Shown: positions 1 through 5,873, counted from the stretch's first letter. The stretch is 8,285 nucleotides of DNA from Candidatus Tariuqbacter arcticus (GCA_013202315.1 JABMRZ010000466.1:1-8285), one strand, 5' to 3'. Program-made: numbers and translations. The notes: a model not told the origin generated them from the sequence alone.

Positions 1-264
1 AAAACCGCTAAACTAAAGACTAAAGACGCCGACATAGGAGAAACTAAAGCTGCCGAAAAACCTCCTGAAAAACCCAAACCGGCTGACGAATCCGTTAAAC
101 CTGAAGAACCCGAAAAACCAGCGAAGAAACCAAAAACCGCTAAACTAAAGACTAAAGACGCCGACATAGGAGAAACTAAAGCTGCCGAAAAACCTCCTGA
201 AAAACCCAAACCGGCTGACGAATCCGTTAAACCTGAAGAACCCGAAAAACCGGCAAAGAAACCA
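1..264 (+). repeat. Two tandem 132-bp repeats, in frame inside the coding region
   Basis: Copy 1 is 1-132 and copy 2 is 133-264. They match at all but two positions: 120 (A) versus 252 (G), and 123 (G) versus 255 (A). Both differences fall in third codon positions (CCA GCG versus CCG GCA, Pro-Ala), so the 44-residue units are identical. The unit is a multiple of three, so copy number can change without breaking the frame. Copy 1 begins exactly at the window edge, so further copies may lie upstream. Confidence 0.95.
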
Positions 265-567
265 AGAGCCAAGAAGTCCAAGACTCTAAAGAAAACCGCT
301 CCCCCCGAAGCCGAAGCGAAAACGGACGAAATACCGCCCGCTGACGATACCGAACCCAAACTCGAAACAACACTGGACGATTCGGGAGGCGATACTCCAG
401 CTAAACAGAAAAAAACTCCGCCAAAACCCAGGAAAACGAAGAAAGCGGCTGTTAAAGAAAAACCGCCTGAAGAGGCGCCTCCAAAGAAAAATTCTCCCGA
501 AAAACAACCAGAACTGAAAAAGGAATCATCCAACTCAGGCGGCGCGGAAAAAGATGATTCCAACTGA
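1..567 (+). CDS. C-terminal part of a Lys/Pro/Glu/Ala-rich low-complexity protein (5' truncated)
   Basis: Frame 1 is open from the first base to a TGA at 565-567, giving 188 residues of a protein whose start lies outside the window. The visible part is almost entirely Lys, Pro, Glu, Ala, Asp and Thr, with no Cys, Trp, Tyr or Phe, so it should be a disordered, highly charged tail rather than a folded domain. Residues 1-44 and 45-88 are two identical 44-residue repeats. After them the sequence continues with KPRAKKSKTLKK-like basic runs and then a more acidic Ser/Asn/Asp ending. Tails like this occur on ribosomal proteins, nucleoid-associated proteins, translation factors and TonB-like linkers, but nothing here chooses between them and I do not assign a function. 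The reading frame is supported by synonymous-only differences between the repeats and by the downstream gap of 84 nt before mtaB on the same strand. Confidence 0.75.
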   Translation, partial: KTAKLKTKDADIGETKAAEKPPEKPKPADESVKPEEPEKPAKKPKTAKLKTKDADIGETKAAEKPPEKPKPADESVKPEEPEKPAKKPRAKKSKTLKKTAPPEAEAKTDEIPPADDTEPKLETTLDDSGGDTPAKQKKTPPKPRKTKKAAVKEKPPEEAPPKKNSPEKQPELKKESSNSGGAEKDDSN

Positions 568-652
568 AAGCCGAATTATAATATGGGCGAAGTGAAACCG
601 CCTTTCATCCGCTCCCGGTTCATTATCCTATCGCCTGAGATTCAACAAAACA

Positions 653-1912
653 ATGAAAGTCGCTTTTCATACCTTCGGATGTAAGCTGAATCAGGTAGAG
701 ACCGAAGCGATTGCCGAGATGTTCGCCGCCGAAGGCTTTCAAATCAGCGATGAAAGAGAAGCGGATATTTTCTTTGTCAACACCTGCGCCGTCACCCATC
801 GAGCCGAAGCAAAAAGCCGGCGCCTTCTGCGCAGGCTGGGGAGGGAACATCCCGGAAAAGTCATCGCCGCAGGATGCTTGGCGCAGCTTAAACCCCAAAA
901 AGTCGACGGCTTCGCCGATATTAAACTCATCCTGGGAACGAAAGAACGAATGCAGGTGGTGGAAATCCTGCGGGAATATAACCATCAAAAAATCTATGTC
1001 TCCAGCAATCCTGTCGGTGAATTCTTCCATTCCGGAGGCAACCGCTTTCATTCCCGAAGTTTCATCAAGATTCAGGACGGCTGCGACCGCCATTGTTCCT
1101 ACTGCATAGTTCCTGAATTGAGAGGTCCTTCGGTTTCACTGCCACTCAGCCTGGTCCTCCAACAGGTGAAGAAAGCGCTGGAACATATTCCCCGCGAAAT
1201 CGTTTTGACCGGAGTGGATATTGGCTCGTTTCGAGATTGTGATGGCGCTATACTGGCTGATTTGCTCGTCGAACTGGTGAAGCTGCCCGAATTGGTGCGG
1301 CTGCGGCTTTCATCGGTGGAACCACCGGGATTCACCTCGGACTTGGTGGAAATCTGCGCCGCCAGCGAAAAAATCTGCCCCCATTTCCATCTGCCCCTTC
1401 AATCCGGAAGTAATAAAATCCTAAGGAAAATGAATAGAGGCTACACTGCAGAGGAATATCTCGAATTGGCGTCATCATTGGCGGATAAAATCGATGGAAT
1501 TCGCATCGGCGCGGATGTAATCGTAGGCTTCCCCGGCGAAACTGAATCCGACTTCAAGCGGACCATTGACCTGATTGAAAAATCGCCCATCACTCACCTG
1601 CACATCTTCCCCTTTTCGCCCAGACCCGGCACCGGTTTCAGTGAACAAGACGATACTGTTCACCCTGTCGTGAAATCCGAACGAGCCAGGTGTTTGAAAA
1701 CGCTGATTGCAGAAAGAAATCGAAGATTCCACCAAAATTCGCTCGGTAAAGTGAAAACCGTCTTCTTTGAAGAGAACGGTTCAAAGGGAGGCTTCACCGA
1801 TAATTACATCAGAGTATTCCTCCCCGGCGAAGCCCTGACCGGCTTCCACCCAATCCGCTTGAAATCCCTCCACCCCGACCGAAATGGAGTGATTGGCGAA
1901 ATAATAAAATGA
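653..1912 (+). CDS. mtaB: MtaB-type tRNA (N6-threonylcarbamoyladenosine(37)-C2)-methylthiotransferase
   Basis: This 419-residue protein is a full-length radical SAM methylthiotransferase. It is expected to convert t6A37 to ms2t6A37 in the anticodon loop of ANN-decoding tRNAs such as tRNA-Lys, using two [4Fe-4S] clusters and S-adenosylmethionine. The N-terminal UPF0004 domain carries the three auxiliary-cluster cysteines Cys10 (TFGCKLNQ), Cys45 (NTCAVT) and Cys75 (AAGCLAQ). The radical SAM motif CxxxCxxC is Cys144, Cys148 and Cys151. Conserved segments LPLQSGSNKILRKMNRGYT (247-265) and GADVIVGFPGETESDF (286-301) follow, and residues about 364-417 form the TRAM RNA-binding domain. The GCKLNQ-x-ET start and overall length fit MtaB better than MiaB or RimO. 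The ATG at 653 is chosen because Cys10 must be included; the next ATG (719) would remove it. No clear Shine-Dalgarno precedes it. Confidence 0.93.
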   Translation: MKVAFHTFGCKLNQVETEAIAEMFAAEGFQISDEREADIFFVNTCAVTHRAEAKSRRLLRRLGREHPGKVIAAGCLAQLKPQKVDGFADIKLILGTKERMQVVEILREYNHQKIYVSSNPVGEFFHSGGNRFHSRSFIKIQDGCDRHCSYCIVPELRGPSVSLPLSLVLQQVKKALEHIPREIVLTGVDIGSFRDCDGAILADLLVELVKLPELVRLRLSSVEPPGFTSDLVEICAASEKICPHFHLPLQSGSNKILRKMNRGYTAEEYLELASSLADKIDGIRIGADVIVGFPGETESDFKRTIDLIEKSPITHLHIFPFSPRPGTGFSEQDDTVHPVVKSERARCLKTLIAERNRRFHQNSLGKVKTVFFEENGSKGGFTDNYIRVFLPGEALTGFHPIRLKSLHPDRNGVIGEIIK

Positions 1913-1966
1913 AATTTGCTGTATTCTATCAGAAGACCAATTTCTTTCAATAAAGGGTATCACCTG

Positions 1967-3241
1967 ATGTCTGAAAATAGATATTATATTTCCCGATTCA
2001 TCGCCGCAAGCTTAATCTCGATAATTTTCACCCTGAACTTATTCGCCGGCTCCGGGAAATTAGTGAAATCAACCGAATTGAGGAGCATTTCCGCAGATAC
2101 CACCGGGACCGATTCAACCGGCATCATAGTCGCCGTCGGCAACGGTTCCGGCTATGGGGAAGCGGTCTTCACTGAAACCCTCACCTTGAAGCCGCATATC
2201 GAAGACATCTACTCAATTTACATTGGATTTTTCGGTATTACTTTCGACCAGGATTCGGGTGAAGTCCATCAAACCCGCTATACCGATAATCATTTCAATG
2301 TAGATGGTGAAATAACTAACAGTTACCCGATGGGCTACCTGATGATGAATGGAGATTTCCGGGTGGGCTTTGGGACGATGACCGACACTACTTATGTAAT
2401 GATTGACACCGTAAATGTCCCCGTGGTGAAGGAAATTGTGCAGAATTCTTACATTCGACCAGAGTCATCCGACAGGTTCATCATCCTGGAATATACCATA
2501 TTCAACCAGGACACCGGCGTCACCCTGACCGGAGGCAAAGCTTTCTTTTTCTGCGATATAGATGTGGGCAATTCAGCCTACGATAATTTAACCGGGTTCG
2601 ATGCCGACAACAGGGCTGTTTATCAGTATTCCGAAGGGGATGATTACGCCGGATTTGCGCTGATTTTACCGCAGCTGCAACCCGAATATGGCAACTATGA
2701 CAACTGGTATTTCTACGGTTCCGATGCGAAGGTGGATTCAATCACGGCAAATCCCGATTACAACGATTCCCTGGAAACTAATCCGGGCGATTATTCCACC
2801 TACTTGGTGTTCGATATTGGGAATATTCCCCCGGGCGGCTCACTAACCGCCGCCCTCACCTTCGCCATCGACGAAAATATCGATGACCTGAAGGACCAAT
2901 TCTTCCTCGCGGAAGAACTGTATAACCTGTATTTAAATGAAATTACTCCGCCCCCCATCCCGCTATCACCAAGGTTAATTTCAGTTTATCCCAATCCTTT
3001 CAATTCTTCGATAACCATCGCATTCGACCTCAGCCGGGACGGAAATGGCTGGATAAAAATCTACAACAGTATCGGGCGCGTGGTCTACACCTTGAAAAGC
3101 GGCGGCTTTAAAACCGGTTCACACAATTACAAGTGGAACGGTCTGAACAGCGATGGACAATCGGTTTCAGCCGGAGTATATTTCATTCAAACGAATTTTC
3201 CCGGCATCAATGAAACGCGAAAAATTATCTTCCTGCCGTAA
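1967..3241 (+). CDS. Secreted beta-rich protein with C-terminal T9SS type A sorting domain
   Basis: From the ATG at 1967 the protein has 424 residues. Residues 1-27 form a Sec signal peptide (basic NRYYISR, then a hydrophobic stretch ending LNLFA) with probable cleavage after Ala27. The last 91 residues (334-424) are a T9SS type A sorting domain: VYPNPFNSSITIAFDL, then KIYNSIGRVVYTL, YKWNGLNSDGQSVSAGVYF and a final RKIIFLP. Such domains direct export across the outer membrane and surface attachment or release. The central region (about 30-330) is rich in Asp, Thr, Tyr and Gly and looks like beta-sandwich structure. It has runs such as FIILEYTIFNQDTGVTLTGG and FCDIDVGNSAYDN, but I recognise no enzymatic motif, so its role is unknown. 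An in-frame TTG at 1916, just after the mtaB stop, would add 17 residues ahead of the signal peptide and is less likely. A weak purine run (AAAGGG, about 1952-1957) precedes the ATG. Confidence 0.88.
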   Translation: MSENRYYISRFIAASLISIIFTLNLFAGSGKLVKSTELRSISADTTGTDSTGIIVAVGNGSGYGEAVFTETLTLKPHIEDIYSIYIGFFGITFDQDSGEVHQTRYTDNHFNVDGEITNSYPMGYLMMNGDFRVGFGTMTDTTYVMIDTVNVPVVKEIVQNSYIRPESSDRFIILEYTIFNQDTGVTLTGGKAFFFCDIDVGNSAYDNLTGFDADNRAVYQYSEGDDYAGFALILPQLQPEYGNYDNWYFYGSDAKVDSITANPDYNDSLETNPGDYSTYLVFDIGNIPPGGSLTAALTFAIDENIDDLKDQFFLAEELYNLYLNEITPPPIPLSPRLISVYPNPFNSSITIAFDLSRDGNGWIKIYNSIGRVVYTLKSGGFKTGSHNYKWNGLNSDGQSVSAGVYFIQTNFPGINETRKIIFLP

Positions 3242-3274
3242 ATAGAGTCTCTATAAGAAAAGAAAGCAGCGGCT

Positions 3275-3655
3275 ATGAACGAGCCCAGCCAATCCCAAAG
3301 ACCGAGAGATATCCTCCAATTCGCCGAAGAACGGGAAAAACTGAACGAAACCCTCTTCAAATATGCCGGGCTCACCGTTAAAAGATTCTTTGGGCTCGAC
3401 CATCAAGTCTATAAAGACGGCGCCCTGCCGGCGAAAATAAAAGAACTCCTGGGGTTGACTGCATCGATAGTCCTGCGCTGTGACGACTGTATCGACTATC
3501 ATCTAATACGCTGTCACCAAGAAGGGGTCAGCGACGCTGAATTAGAAGAAGCCCTCAGTATCGCTCTGATTGTGGGCGGTTCCGTCACTATTCCCCATTT
3601 GCGAAAAGCGTTCAAAGCCTGGGATGATTTGAAGAAAAGAAGTGTGAAAGTGTGA
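3275..3655 (+). CDS. AhpD-like / carboxymuconolactone decarboxylase family protein
   Basis: A 126-residue protein matching the AhpD-like all-helical fold of the carboxymuconolactone decarboxylase family. The diagnostic motif is Cys69-Asp-Asp-Cys72-x3-His76 (CxxCxxxH), with Glu57 about twelve residues before the first Cys, in the arrangement of the proton-relay and redox cysteines of AhpD. The following helices (EGVSDAELEEALSIALIVGGSVTIPHLRKAF, 83-113) are also typical. Members act as thiol-dependent peroxidases or disulfide reductants, or as decarboxylases; the intact CxxC pair favours redox activity here, but the substrate is not shown. It is a single-domain protein, probably oligomeric and cytosolic, with no signal peptide. 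It starts 33 nt after the T9SS cargo gene and may share its transcript. No strong Shine-Dalgarno is seen; only an A/G-rich stretch (3257-3268) precedes the ATG. Confidence 0.85.
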   Translation: MNEPSQSQRPRDILQFAEEREKLNETLFKYAGLTVKRFFGLDHQVYKDGALPAKIKELLGLTASIVLRCDDCIDYHLIRCHQEGVSDAELEEALSIALIVGGSVTIPHLRKAFKAWDDLKKRSVKV

Positions 3656-3698
3656 AAGTAAGATGTTATTAATCCGAACAATTAATATTTGAATCTTG

Positions 3699-3726
3699 GT
3701 AGGGGTTTGAAATTTTGAACCCCTAC
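3699..3726. repeat. GTAGGGG palindrome between convergent genes
   Basis: GTAGGGGTT (3699-3707) pairs perfectly with AACCCCTAC (3718-3726) around a 10-nt A/T-rich loop. It lies in the gap between the convergent AhpD-like and outer-membrane protein genes, where a bidirectional terminator would be expected, but neither side is followed by a T-run. From memory, GTAGGGG...CCCCTAC palindromes recur as dispersed intergenic elements in many bacterial genomes, so a small dispersed repeat is equally possible. Confidence 0.55.
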
Positions 3727-3823
3727 GACAAAGACACAAAATGACGAATGTTACGGATTCTCAATAGAATAAAAATAATGGTAATCTCTATAATACTGAA
3801 ACGATGAATATTCTAAAGCTAAA

Positions 3824-3857
3824 AGCCCATAGCCCATAGCCTATTTTCGGAGTAAAA
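3824..3857. repeat. Three 7-bp AGCCCAT units followed by ATTTTCGGAGTAAAA
   Basis: AGCCCAT occurs at 3824-3830 and 3831-3837, with a third copy AGCCTAT at 3838-3844 carrying one change. It runs into ATTTTCGGAGTAAAA (3843-3857), which ends at the stop codon of the minus-strand barrel gene. A second C-rich 7-bp array with nearly the same following motif occurs at 5549-5592, suggesting a shared dispersed element rather than chance slippage. Confidence 0.6.
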
Positions 3858-5141
3858 TCACCACTGTTTGAAGGAATACCCCGCCGTCATCCCGAAGGTG
3901 AACTGGGTCTCATTATATTCCAAACCCCAATCATATCCCCAAAATGCGGCTTCTCCGAAGAGGTCGAAATGCAGACCATACATTTCAAAACCCGCCCCTG
4001 TGGTAACCCCGGTTTTGTATGAGGGGTTTTCATCATCCCAATCATCCCGCCATTTAACCGCATCATGGAATATTCCCACTCTGAATGGAACCGGCGCTAA
4101 AAATTCCCCTCCCAGGCGGTAGCAGGCGCCGTTTTCAACATAGAAGAAGCTCGGAGGCGGAGATTCCCCGCCCTCGGGATAATATAACTGCATCCCCGCG
4201 AATGGGCGGGTTTGATACTCCCCGGCTAAAAGTATCGTTGGCGTTATTTGATAATTCACTCCGATGCCCGCCACCGCTGGTATGTTCCAATCCACATCCG
4301 ATAATTCATATTCGCTCTCATCGCCGTCGAGGTATTTATAGTAGTGTTCGCCGTCCCTTAATTTAAACTTGAAATCGGAACGCCACATAAAGCCAATGGT
4401 CAATTTCCGGGTAATCTTCATCACCTGCCCTAAAGTGAAGTAGTAAGCGGAACCGGTGTTTTCCTGCTCACTCTTTTCTAACACATAAGAATACTGAGGT
4501 GGGCTCTCATAATCGTAAGTATACTTATTCCCCATCTTGCCAAATACGGATTTGTTGAAAGCCAGCCCGAACGACATCCAATCGTTCACCTTGACCGCCA
4601 AAGCCGGAGAAATCGTATTCAAACCTCCATACTCCTCACCCGTAACCTTCACATCGTATGAAAAACCGTCATAAGTATTCCGGTATTCCCGCCTGTAATT
4701 CCGCCCGTTGTCGAAGTAGGAATTATATCCGATTCCGAAGACTAATTCTATTCCCGAATCGAAAGTCTTAACCGGCATGGCGAATGATATATGGGTTAAT
4801 TTGAGATGAATTGTATATTTTGCCTCCCAATATTGATACGGAGCGCCGATTTCGTTGAGCGGTTCATCATCAATTATTCCAAAGAAGAGCCGCCCCCCTG
4901 CTTGAACCTTCGGGCTGTCGATGAAACCGGGATTTGCCGGGTTCACGAAAATCCCATTTCCACCAGATGTATTGAGTATTTCAGTCCTTCCCATCCCGCG
5001 GGCCCGGGCGTCATTCACCGCCGGGGCGAACAAATAATCCTGAGCAAATATCATAATTGGGAATAAAAGAACTATTATGAAAATTGCGATTCTCATCCGC
5101 CGTCTCTTTAATATGCTGCCTGATATTTTTTTATTTGACAT
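3858..5141 (-). CDS. Outer-membrane beta-barrel protein, FadL/PorV-like
   Basis: A 427-residue protein when started from the ATG at 5139-5141. A hydrophobic segment at residues 17-32 ends IFAQDY, giving probable signal-peptide cleavage after Ala33. The mature N-terminus, with ARARGMGRTEILNTSGGNGIFVNPANPG (45-72), resembles the opening of FadL/OmpP1, UPF0164 and PorV-type barrels, where a GMG motif is followed by an NPA motif. The rest alternates short amphipathic beta-strands with charged, aromatic-rich turns (for example YNSYFDNGRNYRREYRNTYDGF), and the protein ends FTFGMTAGYSFKQW, an aromatic C-terminal strand typical of BAM-inserted barrels. There is one Cys (340). Its function could be hydrophobic-compound transport or a T9SS-associated role like PorV; the sequence does not decide. 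A start at Met16 (5096) would give a shorter, standard signal peptide and has a purine-rich AAAGAG upstream. It lies 16 nt after the DUF1858 gene, so an operon is likely. Confidence 0.75.
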   Translation of the reverse strand: MSNKKISGSILKRRRMRIAIFIIVLLFPIMIFAQDYLFAPAVNDARARGMGRTEILNTSGGNGIFVNPANPGFIDSPKVQAGGRLFFGIIDDEPLNEIGAPYQYWEAKYTIHLKLTHISFAMPVKTFDSGIELVFGIGYNSYFDNGRNYRREYRNTYDGFSYDVKVTGEEYGGLNTISPALAVKVNDWMSFGLAFNKSVFGKMGNKYTYDYESPPQYSYVLEKSEQENTGSAYYFTLGQVMKITRKLTIGFMWRSDFKFKLRDGEHYYKYLDGDESEYELSDVDWNIPAVAGIGVNYQITPTILLAGEYQTRPFAGMQLYYPEGGESPPPSFFYVENGACYRLGGEFLAPVPFRVGIFHDAVKWRDDWDDENPSYKTGVTTGAGFEMYGLHFDLFGEAAFWGYDWGLEYNETQFTFGMTAGYSFKQW

Positions 5142-5157
5142 CCGCAGTAATTATATT

Positions 5158-5361
5158 TCACACCCCTTCACAGGCTTGATTAAGCTCCTTCAATAATTTG
5201 TCAATATCTTCGATACAGTGAGTGGATACGGCTCCCTCAATAGTCCCCCATTCGGCGACCTCACAGTCTACGCAGTGCATACCGTATTTCTGAAAGACAT
5301 CTATCGTCTTCGGTTCAAGTTCGATCACCTTAGCGACGGTCATATCCCTGGTGATTCTCAT
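5158..5361 (-). CDS. DUF1858 (hybrid-cluster-protein-associated redox disulfide) domain protein
   Basis: A 67-residue protein that is a single DUF1858 domain. It opens with MRITRDMTVAKVIELEPKTIDVFQKYGMHC, followed by the Cys30-Val-Asp-Cys33 pair with EVAEWGTIEGAV, and ends in an amphipathic helix IEDIDKLLKELN. The GMxCxxC placement after a KYG turn is the family's hallmark. The family is named for its association with the hybrid cluster protein and is thought to carry a redox-active disulfide; the exact reaction is not established. Two further cysteines (49 and 64) are present. There is no signal peptide, so it should be cytosolic. The start is supported by a clear AGGAGA Shine-Dalgarno seven nucleotides upstream. 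It precedes the outer-membrane barrel gene by 16 nt on the same strand. Confidence 0.87.
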   Translation of the reverse strand: MRITRDMTVAKVIELEPKTIDVFQKYGMHCVDCEVAEWGTIEGAVSTHCIEDIDKLLKELNQACEGV

Positions 5362-5368
5362 TGGAGTT

Positions 5369-5374
5369 TCTCCT
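5369..5374 (-). promoter_or_regulatory. Shine-Dalgarno of the DUF1858 gene
   Basis: Read on the minus strand, AGGAGA lies seven nucleotides before the ATG at 5361. It is the best ribosome binding site in the window and fixes that start. Confidence 0.75.
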
Positions 5375-5377
5375 ATA

Positions 5378-5404
5378 TTTATAATGAACCGCTTGATTTT
5401 TCAA
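5378..5404 (-). promoter_or_regulatory. Candidate promoter for the DUF1858-barrel pair
   Basis: On the minus strand TTGAAA (5399-5404) is followed after 15 nt by TATAAA (5378-5383), just upstream of the Shine-Dalgarno. The spacing is short for a sigma70-type promoter; TAAATA two bases further on gives 17 nt. The -35-like box overlaps a small palindrome, CTTGA-TTTT-TCAAG (5392-5405), which could be an operator or only a chance A/T-rich inverted repeat. Confidence 0.3.
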
Positions 5405-5475
5405 GTATACTATCATCCCGAACGGTCAGCGACCCGAATCATAAAAATAGCATAAGAATTCACGCTAAAAGCATA

Positions 5476-5541
5476 CGGGAATGATCCGCCGGTGGGCGGA
5501 CTTCACTGTGTTCAGCATTAGATCCGGAGAGGCGGGAATGA
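5476..5541. repeat. Repeat-like segment with two CGGGAATGA copies and a hairpin
   Basis: CGGGAATGA occurs at 5476-5484 and again at 5533-5541, 57 bp apart. Between them TCCGCC (5485-5490) and GGCGGA (5495-5500) form a 6-bp stem with a GGTG loop directly after the first copy. The segment is more G/C-rich than its surroundings. CGGGAATGA-bearing intergenic repeats are familiar from other bacterial genomes, so this may be one copy of a dispersed element; only genome-wide counts could show that. Confidence 0.45.
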
Positions 5542-5548
5542 CAGCCTA

Positions 5549-5592
5549 TTAACCCTTAACCCCTAAAACCTAAACCCATTTTTCAGAGTAAA
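5549..5592. repeat. Degenerate C-rich 7-8 bp array followed by ATTTTTCAGAGTAAA
   Basis: Four related units run in tandem: TTAACCC (5549-5555), TTAACCCC (5556-5563), TAAAACC (5564-5570) and TAAACCC (5571-5577). ATTTTTCAGAGTAAA (5578-5592) follows immediately and differs from the motif at 3843-3856 by one inserted T and one A/G change. The units look telomere-like but are too few and too irregular for a telomere. Confidence 0.55.
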
Positions 5593-5677
5593 TATACAAA
5601 CAAACACTGCCAGAATCAAAAAATGCGTTCCTAATTTTAAGTTATACAGCACAACTAAAAAAAACTATAATTTTTCC

Positions 5678-5707
5678 TTGACAAAATTTAAGAATATTGT
5701 ACATTAT
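5678..5707 (+). promoter_or_regulatory. Candidate promoter for nrdJ
   Basis: A perfect TTGACA (5678-5683) is followed by TACATT (16-nt spacer) or CATTAT (5702-5707, 18-nt spacer), each matching four of six bases of the -10 consensus. TATACT (5705-5710) is a closer match but sits 21 nt away, which is too far. Transcription from here would give a leader of about 160 nt before the nrdJ start. Confidence 0.4.
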
Positions 5708-5873
5708 ACTTCGTAGCTTTCTGTGTTCTGTATCACATTCCTTCCGATTAAACCTTCGTGCGCCAATGAGCGCATTTCCAAGCCAAGTTGATCAATCGGG
5801 TTGAGAAATTATTCTTTCTTTGTTTCATACTAATTAATTATTATTCAACGCTATAGAATCGTGGTAAGTAAAT

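Larger units (their letters stand above)
5362..5873. other. Divergent intergenic region (512 bp)
   Basis: No credible gene is seen here. From left to right it contains the Shine-Dalgarno and candidate promoter of the minus-strand operon (5369-5404), a segment of mixed composition (5405-5475), a hairpin-bearing repeat-like segment (5476-5541), a degenerate C-rich 7-bp array with a downstream motif (5549-5592), and an A/T-rich stretch (5593-5677). These are followed by a candidate TTGACA promoter (5678-5707) and a long untranslated leader to nrdJ, holding a small hairpin, TGCGC-CAATGA-GCGCA (5759-5774). The G/C-rich repeat-like segment stands out from the A/T-rich flanks. Confidence 0.7.

Noticed and set aside
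1..264. CRISPR array
   Set aside because: The repeats are 132 bp, directly adjacent with no spacers, and lie inside an open reading frame.
577..582. TATAAT -10 sequence upstream of mtaB
   Set aside because: No acceptable -35 box is found at the right spacing, so I do not call a promoter; co-transcription with the upstream gene is as likely.
583..684. Short plus-strand reading frame of 33 codons overlapping the mtaB start
   Set aside because: It has no Shine-Dalgarno, no recognisable domain, and overlaps conserved mtaB codons in another frame; it is probably chance.
623..1093. Antisense open frame (156 codons) across the 5' part of mtaB
   Set aside because: It mirrors the conserved cysteine-containing N-terminus of mtaB and resembles no protein family.
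1916..1966. TTG start three bases after the mtaB stop, extending the T9SS cargo
   Set aside because: It would put 17 residues before a normal signal peptide; the ATG at 1967 gives a typical secreted-protein N-terminus.
5549..5577. Telomere or linear-replicon end
   Set aside because: There are only four irregular units, internal to the contig and between ordinary bacterial genes.
5661..5865. NrdR boxes near nrdJ (CTATAATTTT at about 5665, CTATAGAATC at about 5851)
   Set aside because: Each matches only about seven of ten core bases of the palindromic consensus, and they are too far apart and too A/T-rich to separate from chance.
5708..5873. Cobalamin riboswitch upstream of the B12-dependent reductase
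   Set aside because: The expected B12-box and GCCACTG core are not present; the GCCAATGAGCGC stretch is only a superficial resemblance.
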